From assembly GCF_022748595.1 (NCBI RefSeq), contig NZ_JALDSX010000009.1, positions 1-64,000 of the forward strand: 64,000 bases of DNA, in the 5' to 3' direction. The position numbers and the translations under genes are program-made. Source of the stretch: Brevibacterium sp. ZH18. GTDB lineage: Bacteria; Actinomycetota; Actinomycetes; Actinomycetales; Brevibacteriaceae. This document shows, piece after piece, positions 1-7,547 of this stretch; positions within the stretch are counted from its first letter, which is position 1; the number at the start of each line of letters is the position of its first letter. The notes beneath the pieces were generated by a model, which was not told where the DNA came from, did not search any database, and saw only the letters and a program-made list of their open reading frames with translations.

Positions 1-18
1 AGCGCCCGAAGGGTTGCT
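1..18 (+). repeat. Partial copy (right arm) of a 26-8-26 hairpin repeat
   Basis: The first 18 bases match the distal 18 bases of the right arm of the two complete hairpins at 5638-5697 and 6846-6905, with one A-to-G difference from the copy at 6880-6905. The left arm lies outside the window. It is the third member of the same intergenic repeat family. Confidence 0.75.
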
Positions 19-73
19 CGCTGTTTGGCCGCGCCTGGACGCAGGGCTCCGCGCGGAAATTTTCCTCACCGGG

Positions 74-103
74 TTGACTCCGTCGATCGGCCGAGCCTAT
101 GCT
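74..103 (+). promoter_or_regulatory. Candidate housekeeping promoter for hyi-glxR-gcl
   Basis: TTGACT (74-79) and TATGCT (98-103) are separated by 18 bp, a good match to a primary-sigma promoter. The IclR-type operator begins 13 bp downstream of the -10 box, around the expected transcription start, which suits repression. Confidence 0.55.
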
Positions 104-116
104 GTTTTCATTAAAC

Positions 117-141
117 GGAAATAAACTTCCATGATACGGAA
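117..141 (+). promoter_or_regulatory. IclR-type operator upstream of hyi
   Basis: GGAAATAAACTTCC (117-130) is an inverted repeat GGAA-N6-TTCC. After 7 bp a further GGAA half-site follows (138-141). The same geometry recurs before glxK, uraD and malic enzyme. It resembles the published E. coli IclR consensus TGGAAATNATTTCCA. The likely binder is the IclR-family regulator at 13955-14740. Confidence 0.65.
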
Positions 142-183
142 ACATCAACAGCTGAGACTCGCAGAGACGCGAAGGAGACTCCC

Positions 184-996
184 ATGGCGACATTCGATTT
201 CACCAAGGCAGACAGCTACGTCCTCAACTGCTCCACCCTGCTCACCGAACTGCCGGTGATGGAGCGCGCTCAGGCCGCCAAGGACGCCGGCTTCACCCGG
301 GTCGAGTTCTGGTGGCCCTTCGACGGGGACCCGACCCCCACCTCGGCGGAGGTTGACGAATTCGTCGCCGCCCTCGATAACGCAGGGGTCGAACTCAAGG
401 GCCTCAATTTCTGGGCGGGCAGCATGGCCGACGGCGACCGCGGCATGGTCTCGATCACCGGTGCCGAGGCGGACTTCGCCGCCAACGTCGAGATCGTCAA
501 GGAGATCGGACGCCGCACCGGCTGCCGCGCCTTCAACGCCCTCTACGGACTGCGCACCGAAGGACAGACTGCTGAGGAACAGGACGACGTGGCCGTGGCC
601 AACCTCAAGCTCGCCGCAGACAGTGTCGCTGAGATCGGCGGAACCGTCCTCGTCGAACCGGTCTCCGGAGCCGACGCCTACCCGCTGAAGAAGGCAGGCG
701 ATGCCGCCGAGGTGGTCGCGAAGGTCCGTGCCCAGGGCATCGACAACATCGCCGTCCTCGCCGACTTCTTCCACATGTCCGTCAACGGCGACGACGTCGC
801 GGCGGTCATCGAAGCCGACGCCGCCTCGTTTGGCCACATCCAGATCGCTGACGCCGAAGGTCGCGGAGCACCGGGAACCGGCTCGCTGCCGCTGAAGAAC
901 TGGATCGAACGCTCCTACGAGCTCGGCTATACGGGCTCGGTCGCCCTCGAATTCAAGCAAGACCGCGAGACCGCATTTGCCTGGCTCGGCAACTGA
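184..996 (+). CDS. hyi: Hydroxypyruvate isomerase
   Basis: A 270-residue TIM-barrel protein of the Hyi family, which interconverts hydroxypyruvate and tartronate semialdehyde in the glycerate branch of glyoxylate use. By position, expected metal and catalytic residues are Glu158 (in VLVEPV), Asp194 (in LADFFH), Gln220 (in HIQIAD) and Glu256 (in ALEFK), matching the E-D-Q-E pattern of the family. The ATG is preceded by GAAGGAGA at 171-178. It is the first gene of a hyi-glxR-gcl array with 83-bp gaps, so probably one operon from the promoter at 74-103. Hyi next to GlxR and Gcl makes the assignment firm, as the fold alone would also allow other sugar isomerases. Confidence 0.93.
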   Translation: MATFDFTKADSYVLNCSTLLTELPVMERAQAAKDAGFTRVEFWWPFDGDPTPTSAEVDEFVAALDNAGVELKGLNFWAGSMADGDRGMVSITGAEADFAANVEIVKEIGRRTGCRAFNALYGLRTEGQTAEEQDDVAVANLKLAADSVAEIGGTVLVEPVSGADAYPLKKAGDAAEVVAKVRAQGIDNIAVLADFFHMSVNGDDVAAVIEADAASFGHIQIADAEGRGAPGTGSLPLKNWIERSYELGYTGSVALEFKQDRETAFAWLGN

Positions 997-1079
997 GCTC
1001 CTCCAGCCCGTTGAGCACTCGCTTCAACCACCCCCGCTGAGCATTCGCTGCGACCAACACTTGAGTAAGGATTTCGAAC

Positions 1080-1967
1080 ATGAGCACGACAATCGCATTC
1101 ATCGGACTCGGCATCATGGGCCTGCCGATGGCCAAGAACCTCGTCAACGCCGGCTTCACCGTCCGCGGCTACAACCGTTCACCGCAGAAGGCCCAGGATC
1201 TCGCCGCTGCGGGCGGTCAGGCCGCAGGCACCATCGCCGAGGCGGTCGACGGTGCCGATGTCATCATCACGATGGTCCCGGACTCGCCCGACGTCGAAGA
1301 CGTCCTGACCCGCGAGGACGGCATCCTCGCCCACGCGAAGTCCGGCGCCTATTGGATCGACAACTCGACGATCCGCCCCGACGTCGCCAAGAATCTCTCC
1401 GCACAGGCGGCCCAGAGGGGCCTCAAGCCCCTTGACGCCCCGGTCTCCGGGGGCGAAGCCGGCGCGATCAACGGTGCGCTGTCGATCATGGTCGGAGGGG
1501 AACAGGCGGACTTCGATGCGGTCTCCGATGTCTTCGCCGCCATCGGCACAACCATCGTCCTCGTCGGGCCTTCCGGCTCGGGTCAGACCGTGAAGGCCGC
1601 GAACCAGCTCATTGTCGCCGGCAACATCGAACTCCTCGCAGAGGCCGTCGTCTTCCTTGAGGCCTACGGAGTCGAGACCACCTCGGCGCTCCAGGTCCTC
1701 GGCGGCGGACTCGCCGGATCCAAGGTTCTCGACCAGAAGGGCCAGAAGATGCTTGACCGCTCCTTCGAGCCCGGCTTCCGCCTGGCCCTGCACCACAAGG
1801 ACATGGGCATCGTCACCGCCGCCGCTCGTGAGGCCGGCGTCGCCATCCCGCTCGGCTCGGCCGTCGCGCAGCTCGTGGCCTCGACCGTCCAGCAGGGCAA
1901 CGGTGGACTCGACCACTCGGGTCTCCTCACCGTCGTCGAAGCGCTCTCGGGCAAGAACCAGAGCTGA
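1080..1967 (+). CDS. glxR: Tartronate semialdehyde (2-hydroxy-3-oxopropionate) reductase
   Basis: A 295-residue beta-hydroxyacid dehydrogenase that reduces tartronate semialdehyde to D-glycerate using NAD(P)H. Visible are the N-terminal Rossmann glycine motif GLGIMG (9-14), the substrate-binding segment APVSGGEAGA (about 120-129) and the catalytic lysine, Lys172 in GQTVKAANQ. Length and motifs are standard for GlxR/GarR. It lies between hyi and gcl, which supplies its substrate. The Shine-Dalgarno (AAGGA near 1066-1070) is weak and slightly distant. Note that glxR here is the enzyme and not the corynebacterial CRP homologue of the same name. Confidence 0.93.
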   Translation: MSTTIAFIGLGIMGLPMAKNLVNAGFTVRGYNRSPQKAQDLAAAGGQAAGTIAEAVDGADVIITMVPDSPDVEDVLTREDGILAHAKSGAYWIDNSTIRPDVAKNLSAQAAQRGLKPLDAPVSGGEAGAINGALSIMVGGEQADFDAVSDVFAAIGTTIVLVGPSGSGQTVKAANQLIVAGNIELLAEAVVFLEAYGVETTSALQVLGGGLAGSKVLDQKGQKMLDRSFEPGFRLALHHKDMGIVTAAAREAGVAIPLGSAVAQLVASTVQQGNGGLDHSGLLTVVEALSGKNQS

Positions 1968-2049
1968 ACCACCGCCTCGGCGACAGAGTCGACGCCGGCT
2001 CACGAGCTCGGTCGACTCGAATCCGGGCCACTGACACGAAGGAAGAACA

Positions 2050-3861
2050 ATGACACGTATGCGCGCAGTAGAAGCGGTGGTGCTCATCCTCGAAAAGGAA
2101 GGCGCCACCCAGACATTCGGGCTGCCGGGAGCGGCCATCAACCCGCTGTACTCGGCGATGAGGTCGCACGGCGGAATCAACCACACACTGGCCCGCCACG
2201 TCGAAGGTGCCTCGCACATGGCCGACGGCTACACGCGAGCCGCGGCCGGCAACATCGGCGTGTGCCTGGGTACTTCGGGCCCGGCCGGCACCGACATGAT
2301 CACCGGGCTCTACGCGGCCGCCGCGGACTCACAACCGATCCTGTGCATCACCGGCCAGGCCCCGGTCGCCGTGCTCGACAAAGAGGACTTCCAGGCCGTC
2401 GACATCGCCTCGATCGCCAAGCCCGTGACCAAGATGGCCAAGACCGTGCTCGAGGCCGGCCAGGTGCCAGGCGTCTTCCAGTCGGCGTTCCAGCTCATGC
2501 GCTCGGGCCGTCCCGGACCGGTCCTCATCGACCTGCCGATCGACGTGCAGCAGACCGAGATCGAGTTCGACATCGAAACCTACGAACCGCTCGTGCCCGC
2601 GAAGCCTGCGGCCACCTCGGCGCAGGCGGAGAAGATCCTCGATCTCATCGCGGAGGCGAAGCACCCGCTCATCATCGCCGGCGGCGGAATCCTCAACGCC
2701 GATGCTGCTGATCGGCTCGTCGAATTCGCCGAACTGACCTCGATCCCGGTCTCGCCGACCCTGATGGGCTGGGGCACGATCCCCGACGATCACCCGCTGC
2801 AGGCGGGCATGGTCGGCATCCAGACGCACGTGCGCTACGGCAATGCCTCGTTCCTCGAATCAGACCTGGTCATCGGGCTCGGCAACCGCTGGGCCAACCG
2901 CCACACCGGGGACCTCTCGGTGTATCGGGCAGGACGGAAGTTCGTCCACATCGACATCGAGCCGACGCAGATCGGGCGCGTGTTCTCACCCGACTACGGT
3001 GTCGTCTCCGATGCTGGCGCCGCCCTCGACGCGCTGCTGAGCGCGGCTCGCAGTCGGAGCGCAGGTGCTGGTGTTGCGGGCGGGAGCCTGCCTGACTTCA
3101 CCGACTGGGCGAACGAGTGCACGAAGCGCAAGGGCTCCGAACACCGCAAGACCAACTACACGGATGTGCCGATCAAGCCGCAGCGGGTCTATCAGGAGAT
3201 GAACTCGGCTTTCGGTCAGGACGTCACCTATGTGTCGACGATCGGGCTGAGCCAGATCGCCGGTGCGCAGATGCTTCACGTCTACCGCCCTCGCCACTGG
3301 ATCAACGCCGGCCAGGCGGGACCGCTGGGCTGGACCGGACCGGCAGCGCTGGGTGTGGCCAAGGGCAAGCCGGGTGAGACCGTCGTTGCGCTCTCCGGCG
3401 ACTACGACTTCCAGTTCATGATCGAAGAGCTGGCCGTCGGTGCCCAGCACAAGATCCCGTATCTCCACGTCGTCGTCAACAACTCCTACCTGGGTCTGAT
3501 TCGTCAGTCGCAGCGCGGATTCGACATGGATTACCAAGTGTCGCTGGCCTTCGACAACATCAATTCCTCAGGTGCCGCTGCCGGTTACGGCGTCGACCAC
3601 GTGGCCGTGGCTCTGGGCTTGGGCTGCAAGGCGCTGCGCGTCGAAGATCCGGAGCTCATCGGTGAGGGGCTGCGCGTGGCGCAGGAGCTCATGAGCGAGC
3701 ACCAGGTTCCGGTCGTCGTCGAGGTCATCCTCGAGCGGGTCACGAACATCTCGATGGGCGCCGCGCTCGACAGCATCAACGAGTTCGAGGTTCTCGCCCA
3801 GACTCCGGCAGACGCGCCCACCGCGCTGACGCCGATGGACGAGCTCGTCGCCGCGAAGTGA
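2050..3861 (+). CDS. gcl: Glyoxylate carboligase (tartronate-semialdehyde synthase)
   Basis: A 603-residue ThDP enzyme that condenses two glyoxylates to tartronate semialdehyde and CO2. A decisive signature is Val51 in the segment [14 protein letters not shown]: Gcl is known for having valine where nearly all other ThDP enzymes carry the catalytic glutamate, and the E. coli enzyme also has it at position 51. The ThDP/Mg motif GDYDFQF lies in the C-terminal third, with the central FAD-type domain before it. SD GAAGGAAG precedes the ATG. It is the third gene of the glycerate-pathway operon. Its stop codon lies inside a 24-bp tandem duplication and a strong terminator follows. Confidence 0.96.
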   Translation: MTRMRAVEAVVLILEKEGATQTFGLPGAAINPLYSAMRSHGGINHTLARHVEGASHMADGYTRAAAGNIGVCLGTSGPAGTDMITGLYAAAADSQPILCITGQAPVAVLDKEDFQAVDIASIAKPVTKMAKTVLEAGQVPGVFQSAFQLMRSGRPGPVLIDLPIDVQQTEIEFDIETYEPLVPAKPAATSAQAEKILDLIAEAKHPLIIAGGGILNADAADRLVEFAELTSIPVSPTLMGWGTIPDDHPLQAGMVGIQTHVRYGNASFLESDLVIGLGNRWANRHTGDLSVYRAGRKFVHIDIEPTQIGRVFSPDYGVVSDAGAALDALLSAARSRSAGAGVAGGSLPDFTDWANECTKRKGSEHRKTNYTDVPIKPQRVYQEMNSAFGQDVTYVSTIGLSQIAGAQMLHVYRPRHWINAGQAGPLGWTGPAALGVAKGKPGETVVALSGDYDFQFMIEELAVGAQHKIPYLHVVVNNSYLGLIRQSQRGFDMDYQVSLAFDNINSSGAAAGYGVDHVAVALGLGCKALRVEDPELIGEGLRVAQELMSEHQVPVVVEVILERVTNISMGAALDSINEFEVLAQTPADAPTALTPMDELVAAK

Positions 3862-3904
3862 CCCGGTGAGCGAGTCAGAAAAGTGACCCGGTGAGCGAGT
3901 CAGA
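3856..3904 (+). repeat. Perfect 24-bp tandem duplication across the gcl stop codon
   Basis: A 24-base segment beginning AAGTGACCCGG occurs at 3856-3879 and again, identical, at 3881-3904, one base apart. The first copy contains the last codon and TGA of gcl. The second copy reproduces that end downstream, so a recent duplication of the gene tail is likely and the protein is unaffected. Confidence 0.85.
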
Positions 3905-3953
3905 GAGGAGCCCGGTCGCCGGAGGGTGGTTACCTCCGGTGACCGGGCTCCTC
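3905..3953 (+). terminator. Stem-loop terminator after gcl
   Basis: Arms 3905-3925 and 3933-3953 are 21-bp complementary with one G-T wobble and a 7-base loop. There is only a weak T-rich tail (GTCGTTGG). It ends the hyi-glxR-gcl unit. The remaining sequence to 4166 holds a candidate operator and presumably the allB promoter; I see nothing else there. Confidence 0.75.
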
Positions 3954-4038
3954 GTCGTTGGTGCTGACGCCCGCGTGAACACGCGCTGCGCTGTTCCCAG
4001 CTGCCTACTCGGCAGATTCGAAGAGAGATATCGGGCGA

Positions 4039-4060
4039 TGGTATACCGAAAATAGGGTAT
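4039..4060 (+). promoter_or_regulatory. Candidate GntR/FadR-type operator upstream of allB
   Basis: TGGTATACCG (4039-4048) is one base from the palindrome TGGTATACCA typical of FadR-subfamily GntR sites. An imperfect inverted partner GGGTATC follows at 4055-4061. No GntR gene is in the window. The GGAA-N6-TTCC operator of the neighbouring genes is absent here, so allB may be controlled separately. Confidence 0.35.
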
Positions 4061-4166
4061 CGACGACTAGACTTGAACCGAAAGCCAGACACCGATTGTG
4101 CCGGTCGAATCATCCGCTGTCATCGACCGGGTACGAACTGGCAGCAACGGACACGAAGGAGTATCC

Positions 4167-5585
4167 ATGAATGCCAATCAGGCCTCAGAGCCCACCTCCA
4201 CCGATGCATCCGCCCCATCACCTCGAGATTCCGCCTCGGCGAATGAATTCGACCTCATCATCCGCGCTGATCGGGCGATCCTGCCCGAAGGTGAGAGTGC
4301 AGTGCAGGTCGGCGTGAGCGGCGGGACGATCGTCGAAGTTGCCACCGGGGGAGCGGAACTGAGCGGGACCGCCTCGGCGGATGCGAAGGTCATCGACGTC
4401 GACGCGTCCCAGGTCCTTCTGCCGGGACTCGTCGATTCCCACGTGCACGTCAACGATCCCGGTCGCAGCGAATGGGAGGGCTTCGCCAGCGCCACCCGCG
4501 CGGCCGCGGCCGGCGGCGTGACGGCGATCGTCGACATGCCGCTCAACTCCCTGCCGCCGACGGTCAACGTCGAATCCCTTGACATCAAACGCGAGGTCGC
4601 TGCCTCGAAGGCCTTCATCGACGTCGGCTTCTGGGGCGGTGCGATCCCCGGCAACACCGGCGACCTCAAGCCCCTCTATGACGCCGGAGTCTACGGATTC
4701 AAGTGCTTCCTTGAGGACTCAGGTGTCGACGAATTCCCGCCGCTCGAGCCCGAGGAACTGCGCGCGGACCTGGCCGAGCTTGCGAAGTACGACGGTCTGC
4801 TCATCGTTCACGCCGAGGACCACTCGGTCATGGCGGGGGCGCCGAAGAACTCGGGCCGCAAGTTCAGCGACTTCCTCGCCTCCCGTCCGCGCGAGGCCGA
4901 GAACGTCGCGATCGCCCGAGTCATCGACGCCGCCCGGGAGACAGGTGCCCGCGCCCACATCCTCCATCTGTCTTCGGCTGACGCGCTGCCCCAGATCGCT
5001 GCTGCCAAGGCTGAGGGCATCAAGCTCACGGTCGAGACATGCCCGCACTACCTCGTGTTCACCGCCGAGGAGATCCCGGATGGGGCGACCACGCACAAGT
5101 GCTGCCCGCCCATCCGTGAGGAGTCCAACCGTGAGGCGCTGTGGCAGGGGCTCATCGACGGGACCATCGACTGCATCGTCTCCGACCACTCGCCGTCGAC
5201 GGCTGAGCTGAAGCTCCTCGACACCGGTGACTTCGGTGCAGCATGGGGCGGAATCTCCTCGCTGCAGCTGGGCCTTCCCCTCGTGTGGACCGAGGCTGCG
5301 AAGCGCGGAATCGCCCTCGCCGATGTGGTCTCCTGGATGTCATCGGCGCCGGCGGCCGTGGCTCGCGTGGAGAACAAGGGCTCCATCGCCGTCGGCAACG
5401 ACGCGGACTTCGCTCTCTTCGCCCCCGATGCGGAGTGGACCGTCCACGCGACAGAGCTCTATCACCGTAACCAGATCAGCGCCTACGATGCACGCACGGT
5501 CCGCGGCGAGGTCAAGCAGACCATCCTCCGCGGCGCTCCCGTGGACTTCTCCGAGCCGCAGGGCCACCTCCTCCGCGCCCGCTGA
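4167..5585 (+). CDS. allB: Allantoinase
   Basis: A 472-residue cyclic amidohydrolase that opens (S)-allantoin to allantoate. Binuclear metal ligands are all present: His92 and His94 (SHVHVNDPG), the carboxylated Lys179 (GFKCFLEDSG), His215 (VHAEDH), His267 (HILHLSS) and Asp340 (SDHSPST). The SHVHVNDPG and SDHSPST motifs favour allantoinase over dihydroorotase or hydantoinase. The ATG at 4167 has GAAGGAG about 8 bases upstream; the reading frame stays open 69 bases further 5' but without a ribosome site. The first 27 residues are a low-complexity Ser/Ala/Thr extension. It acts between UraD upstream in the pathway and allantoate amidohydrolase, which is not in the window. Confidence 0.94.
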   Translation: MNANQASEPTSTDASAPSPRDSASANEFDLIIRADRAILPEGESAVQVGVSGGTIVEVATGGAELSGTASADAKVIDVDASQVLLPGLVDSHVHVNDPGRSEWEGFASATRAAAAGGVTAIVDMPLNSLPPTVNVESLDIKREVAASKAFIDVGFWGGAIPGNTGDLKPLYDAGVYGFKCFLEDSGVDEFPPLEPEELRADLAELAKYDGLLIVHAEDHSVMAGAPKNSGRKFSDFLASRPREAENVAIARVIDAARETGARAHILHLSSADALPQIAAAKAEGIKLTVETCPHYLVFTAEEIPDGATTHKCCPPIREESNREALWQGLIDGTIDCIVSDHSPSTAELKLLDTGDFGAAWGGISSLQLGLPLVWTEAAKRGIALADVVSWMSSAPAAVARVENKGSIAVGNDADFALFAPDAEWTVHATELYHRNQISAYDARTVRGEVKQTILRGAPVDFSEPQGHLLRAR

Positions 5586-5637
5586 CAGGCGCCCGCACCT
5601 CAGCCTCCCCGCCGTCGCTCATCGCATCCGACGCCAC

Positions 5638-5697
5638 AGCAACCTTTCGGGCGTCCAGCAACCATTAGACGGGTTGCTCGACGCCCGAAAGGTTGCT
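5638..5697 (+). repeat. 26-8-26 inverted-repeat element, copy 2
   Basis: Left arm 5638-5663 and right arm 5672-5697 are complementary at 25 of 26 positions around an 8-base loop. Inside each arm the word GCAACC/GGTTGC occurs twice around a CTTTCGGGCG core, so the arm is itself internally repetitive. It lies after allB and before the DUF559-like gene. It could act as a terminator, but the same element recurs at 6846-6905 and at the window start. Confidence 0.9.
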
Positions 5698-5772
5698 CGC
5701 TCGTTTTGCTGCCAACGTTCGGGTAGCCATACGGCCGCAGGGTTTCCGGGTGGGTGGTTTCTATACACAGGG

Positions 5773-5793
5773 TTACCCACAGGGTTATCCACA
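5773..5793 (+). other. Two DnaA-box-like 9-mers in tandem
   Basis: TTACCCACA (5773-5781) and TTATCCACA (5785-5793) sit 12 bp apart in the same orientation. The second is a perfect E. coli-type DnaA box; actinobacterial boxes usually read TTGTCCACA. They lie 52 bp upstream of the start of the gene at 5845, in a short AT-richer stretch. This is not a chromosomal origin (no dnaA/dnaN or box array). Confidence 0.5.
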
Positions 5794-5844
5794 GTTTTAA
5801 GTTTCTTGTTGCAGTTTGTTGTGGAATGGTGCAGTTTAGTATCC

Positions 5845-6846
5845 ATGTATACGCAATTCACCGCGGCACGTCTGCTGCGTTTAGGCTTCTCTCGTGCCGA
5901 GGTGAAACGTGCGCAGGGCTGCTGTCTGCAACGCGTAGCGCGAGGACGGTATGTCACCGAACGCGTGTGCTCCAACCCTGCCCACAACCGGTTGTGGGAG
6001 TCAGTCAAGACCGGCTCCAGCGACGAATTCCCTCAGTTCGGCGACATCCGTGACCGGGTAGAGCGGCTCAAGGTGCTCATCCGCGCGAGAGCAGAGCATC
6101 TTCAAGCAGCGCAATTGAATCAGTCGTCACCCCGCGGGGGCGAGCTGTTCAGCCATCTGTCCGCTGCGCTCATCCATGAGCTGCCGGTCAGTGGCTTCAA
6201 CGCGCAGAAGGTGGAGGTCGTGCGGCCGGCAGTGAGTCGCACCTACGCCCACTTGCGGGTCCGACGTCGATCGATCCCCGAAGGTCAGCACACCCGCACC
6301 GGCATCTATCCGGTGACGTCATTGGAGCGGACTCTCATTGACGTCGCTCGTGACTACTCGCTCGAGATGGCGGTGCCGATGTTCGACCACGCCCTGCGCA
6401 GTCGTTCGACGACTCTTGATGCTGTCAGGTCCAGTGCTCTGGAGTGTGCTGAGATCAACGGCGCCCGAAAGGTGGAGACCGCTATCGAACTCGCTGACGA
6501 GCGGCGTGAGTCTGCGGCCGAATCAATCTGCGGAGTTCGATTCTTCGAGTTCGGCATCAGCGGTTTCGTCCCTCAGGTGAACATATTCGATAGCGACATG
6601 AACTGGCTGGGCCGAGTCGACTCCTGCCACGAGGCGGCAAAAGTCATTGTCGAGGTCGACGGATTGGGCAAGTACAGTCTCGGCTCAGGTAATCCGAACC
6701 GCGAGATCGAGAAGGAGAAGCTTAGGGAATCTGCACTTAGCGCGGCCGGGTATCTGGTGATCAGGCTAACCTGGCGCCAATTGTTCAGGTCGGAGCTGTT
6801 CACTTTCATTCTGAGTGCGACCGCAGAGCGACTTGCGTCGAAGTGA
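5845..6846 (+). CDS. AbiEi-like N-terminus plus DUF559/Vsr-like nuclease-fold protein
   Basis: A 333-residue protein of a type common in actinobacteria. The first ~45 residues (FTAARLLRLGFSRAEVKRA, then RGRYV at 34-38) resemble the winged-helix domain of AbiEi-family antitoxins. Residues ~225-312 resemble DUF559, a Vsr-like PD-(D/E)XK fold, with GRVD (256-259), VEVDG (269-273), Lys276, a basic helix and a C-terminal LTWRQL. Function is unknown; DNA binding or nicking is inferred from fold only. The reading frame is open back into allB, but ATG 5845 (or GTG 5821) restores normal family length. No clear SD is seen. No cognate AbiEii-type toxin is adjacent. Base composition is less GC-rich than its neighbours, and near-identical hairpins bracket the gene, its TGA sharing a base with the 3' one. 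This suggests an acquired unit. Confidence 0.7.
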   Translation: MYTQFTAARLLRLGFSRAEVKRAQGCCLQRVARGRYVTERVCSNPAHNRLWESVKTGSSDEFPQFGDIRDRVERLKVLIRARAEHLQAAQLNQSSPRGGELFSHLSAALIHELPVSGFNAQKVEVVRPAVSRTYAHLRVRRRSIPEGQHTRTGIYPVTSLERTLIDVARDYSLEMAVPMFDHALRSRSTTLDAVRSSALECAEINGARKVETAIELADERRESAAESICGVRFFEFGISGFVPQVNIFDSDMNWLGRVDSCHEAAKVIVEVDGLGKYSLGSGNPNREIEKEKLRESALSAAGYLVIRLTWRQLFRSELFTFILSATAERLASK

Positions 6847-6905
6847 GCAACCCTTCGGGCGTTGGGCAACCGTTGCTTGGGTTGCTCAGCGCCCGAAAGG
6901 TTGCT
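6846..6905 (+). repeat. 26-8-26 inverted-repeat element, copy 3
   Basis: Left arm 6846-6871 and right arm 6880-6905 pair at 23 of 26 positions around an 8-base loop, the same architecture as the copy at 5638-5697. It sits between the convergent genes ending at 6846 and 6945, so it may also terminate both. Its first base is the last base of the upstream stop codon. Confidence 0.9.
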
Positions 6906-6944
6906 GTGGCTCGGCGGGCTCGTAGAGTCGAGCTACGCGCCGAG

Positions 6945-7412
6945 TTACGCGCCGAGCTTTTCGCGGAGGCGGCGGACGTGGCCTTCTGCGTCGACGTTGT
7001 ACTCGACGCTGGACAGCTTGCCGTCCTCGTCGATGACGAACGTCGAGCGCAGCGTGCCCTCGAGGGTCTTGCCGTTGACTGTCTTCTCGCCGAACGAGCC
7101 GTAGGTCTTCGCGAGCTCAGCGCCCGGATCCGAGAGCAGCGGGAAGGTCAGGCCTTCGTCTGCGGCAAAAGCCTTGAGCGCCTCAGCCTCGTCGGGGGAG
7201 ACTCCGAGCACCTGGAATCCGGCGTTGGCCAGCGAAGAGAGGTTGTCGCGGAAGTCGCAGGCCTCGGTCGTGCAGCCCGGCGTCGCAGCCTTCGGGTAGA
7301 AGTAGAGGATGACCTTCTTGCCGGCGAAGTCCGACTTCGAATAGGTCGTGCCGTCTGCGTCGGCCAAGGAGAAATCCGGAGCGTCCTGTCCGACTTTGAG
7401 TTCAGTTGTCAT
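6945..7412 (-). CDS. bcp: Thioredoxin-dependent peroxiredoxin (BCP/PrxQ)
   Basis: A 155-residue peroxiredoxin Q that reduces H2O2 and organic peroxides with thioredoxin. The PGCTTEAC motif gives the peroxidatic Cys47 and resolving Cys52, the i+5 spacing typical of PrxQ. SD AAAGGAA precedes the ATG. It may protect against H2O2 from the nearby urate oxidase, but the gene order does not prove a link. Its leader contains a CA-rich tandem repeat (7425-7490). Confidence 0.93.
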   Translation of the reverse strand: MTTELKVGQDAPDFSLADADGTTYSKSDFAGKKVILYFYPKAATPGCTTEACDFRDNLSSLANAGFQVLGVSPDEAEALKAFAADEGLTFPLLSDPGAELAKTYGSFGEKTVNGKTLEGTLRSTFVIDEDGKLSSVEYNVDAEGHVRRLREKLGA

Positions 7413-7424
7413 GCTGGTTCCTTT

Positions 7425-7490
7425 CGTTGGTGTTGCGTTGGTGTTGCGCTGTGTTGCGTTGGTGTTGTGCTGCGCTTCGTTGGTGTTGCA
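7425..7490. repeat. Degenerate 11-bp tandem repeat in the bcp leader
   Basis: CGTTGGTGTTG occurs at 7425-7435, 7436-7446, about 7457-7467 and again near 7479-7489, with shorter degenerate units between. On the minus strand this gives a CAACACCAACG-rich stretch between glxK and the bcp start, directly 5' of the bcp ribosome site. Expansion by slippage is plausible. Confidence 0.7.
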
Positions 7491-7547
7491 CTGCGTCGCT
7501 CAGCTGAGCTGGTCGATTGGTCGAGGTGACTGACTGTGGGTGGGTGT

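Noticed and set aside
3856-3904. A CRISPR-like array
   Set aside because: Only two units one base apart, no spacers and no cas genes; it is a simple tandem duplication. No other regularly spaced repeats were seen in the window.
5773-5793. A replication origin
   Set aside because: Only two boxes, no dnaA, dnaN or parAB genes and no AT-rich unwinding region nearby.
5227-5844. N-terminal extension of the DUF559-like frame back into allB
   Set aside because: It overlaps allB and the left hairpin, and its translation is low-complexity; homologues start at about residue MYTQF.
5638-6905. A classical toxin-antitoxin pair AbiEi/AbiEii
   Set aside because: Only the AbiEi-like wHTH is present, fused to a DUF559-like domain; no nucleotidyltransferase toxin gene is adjacent.
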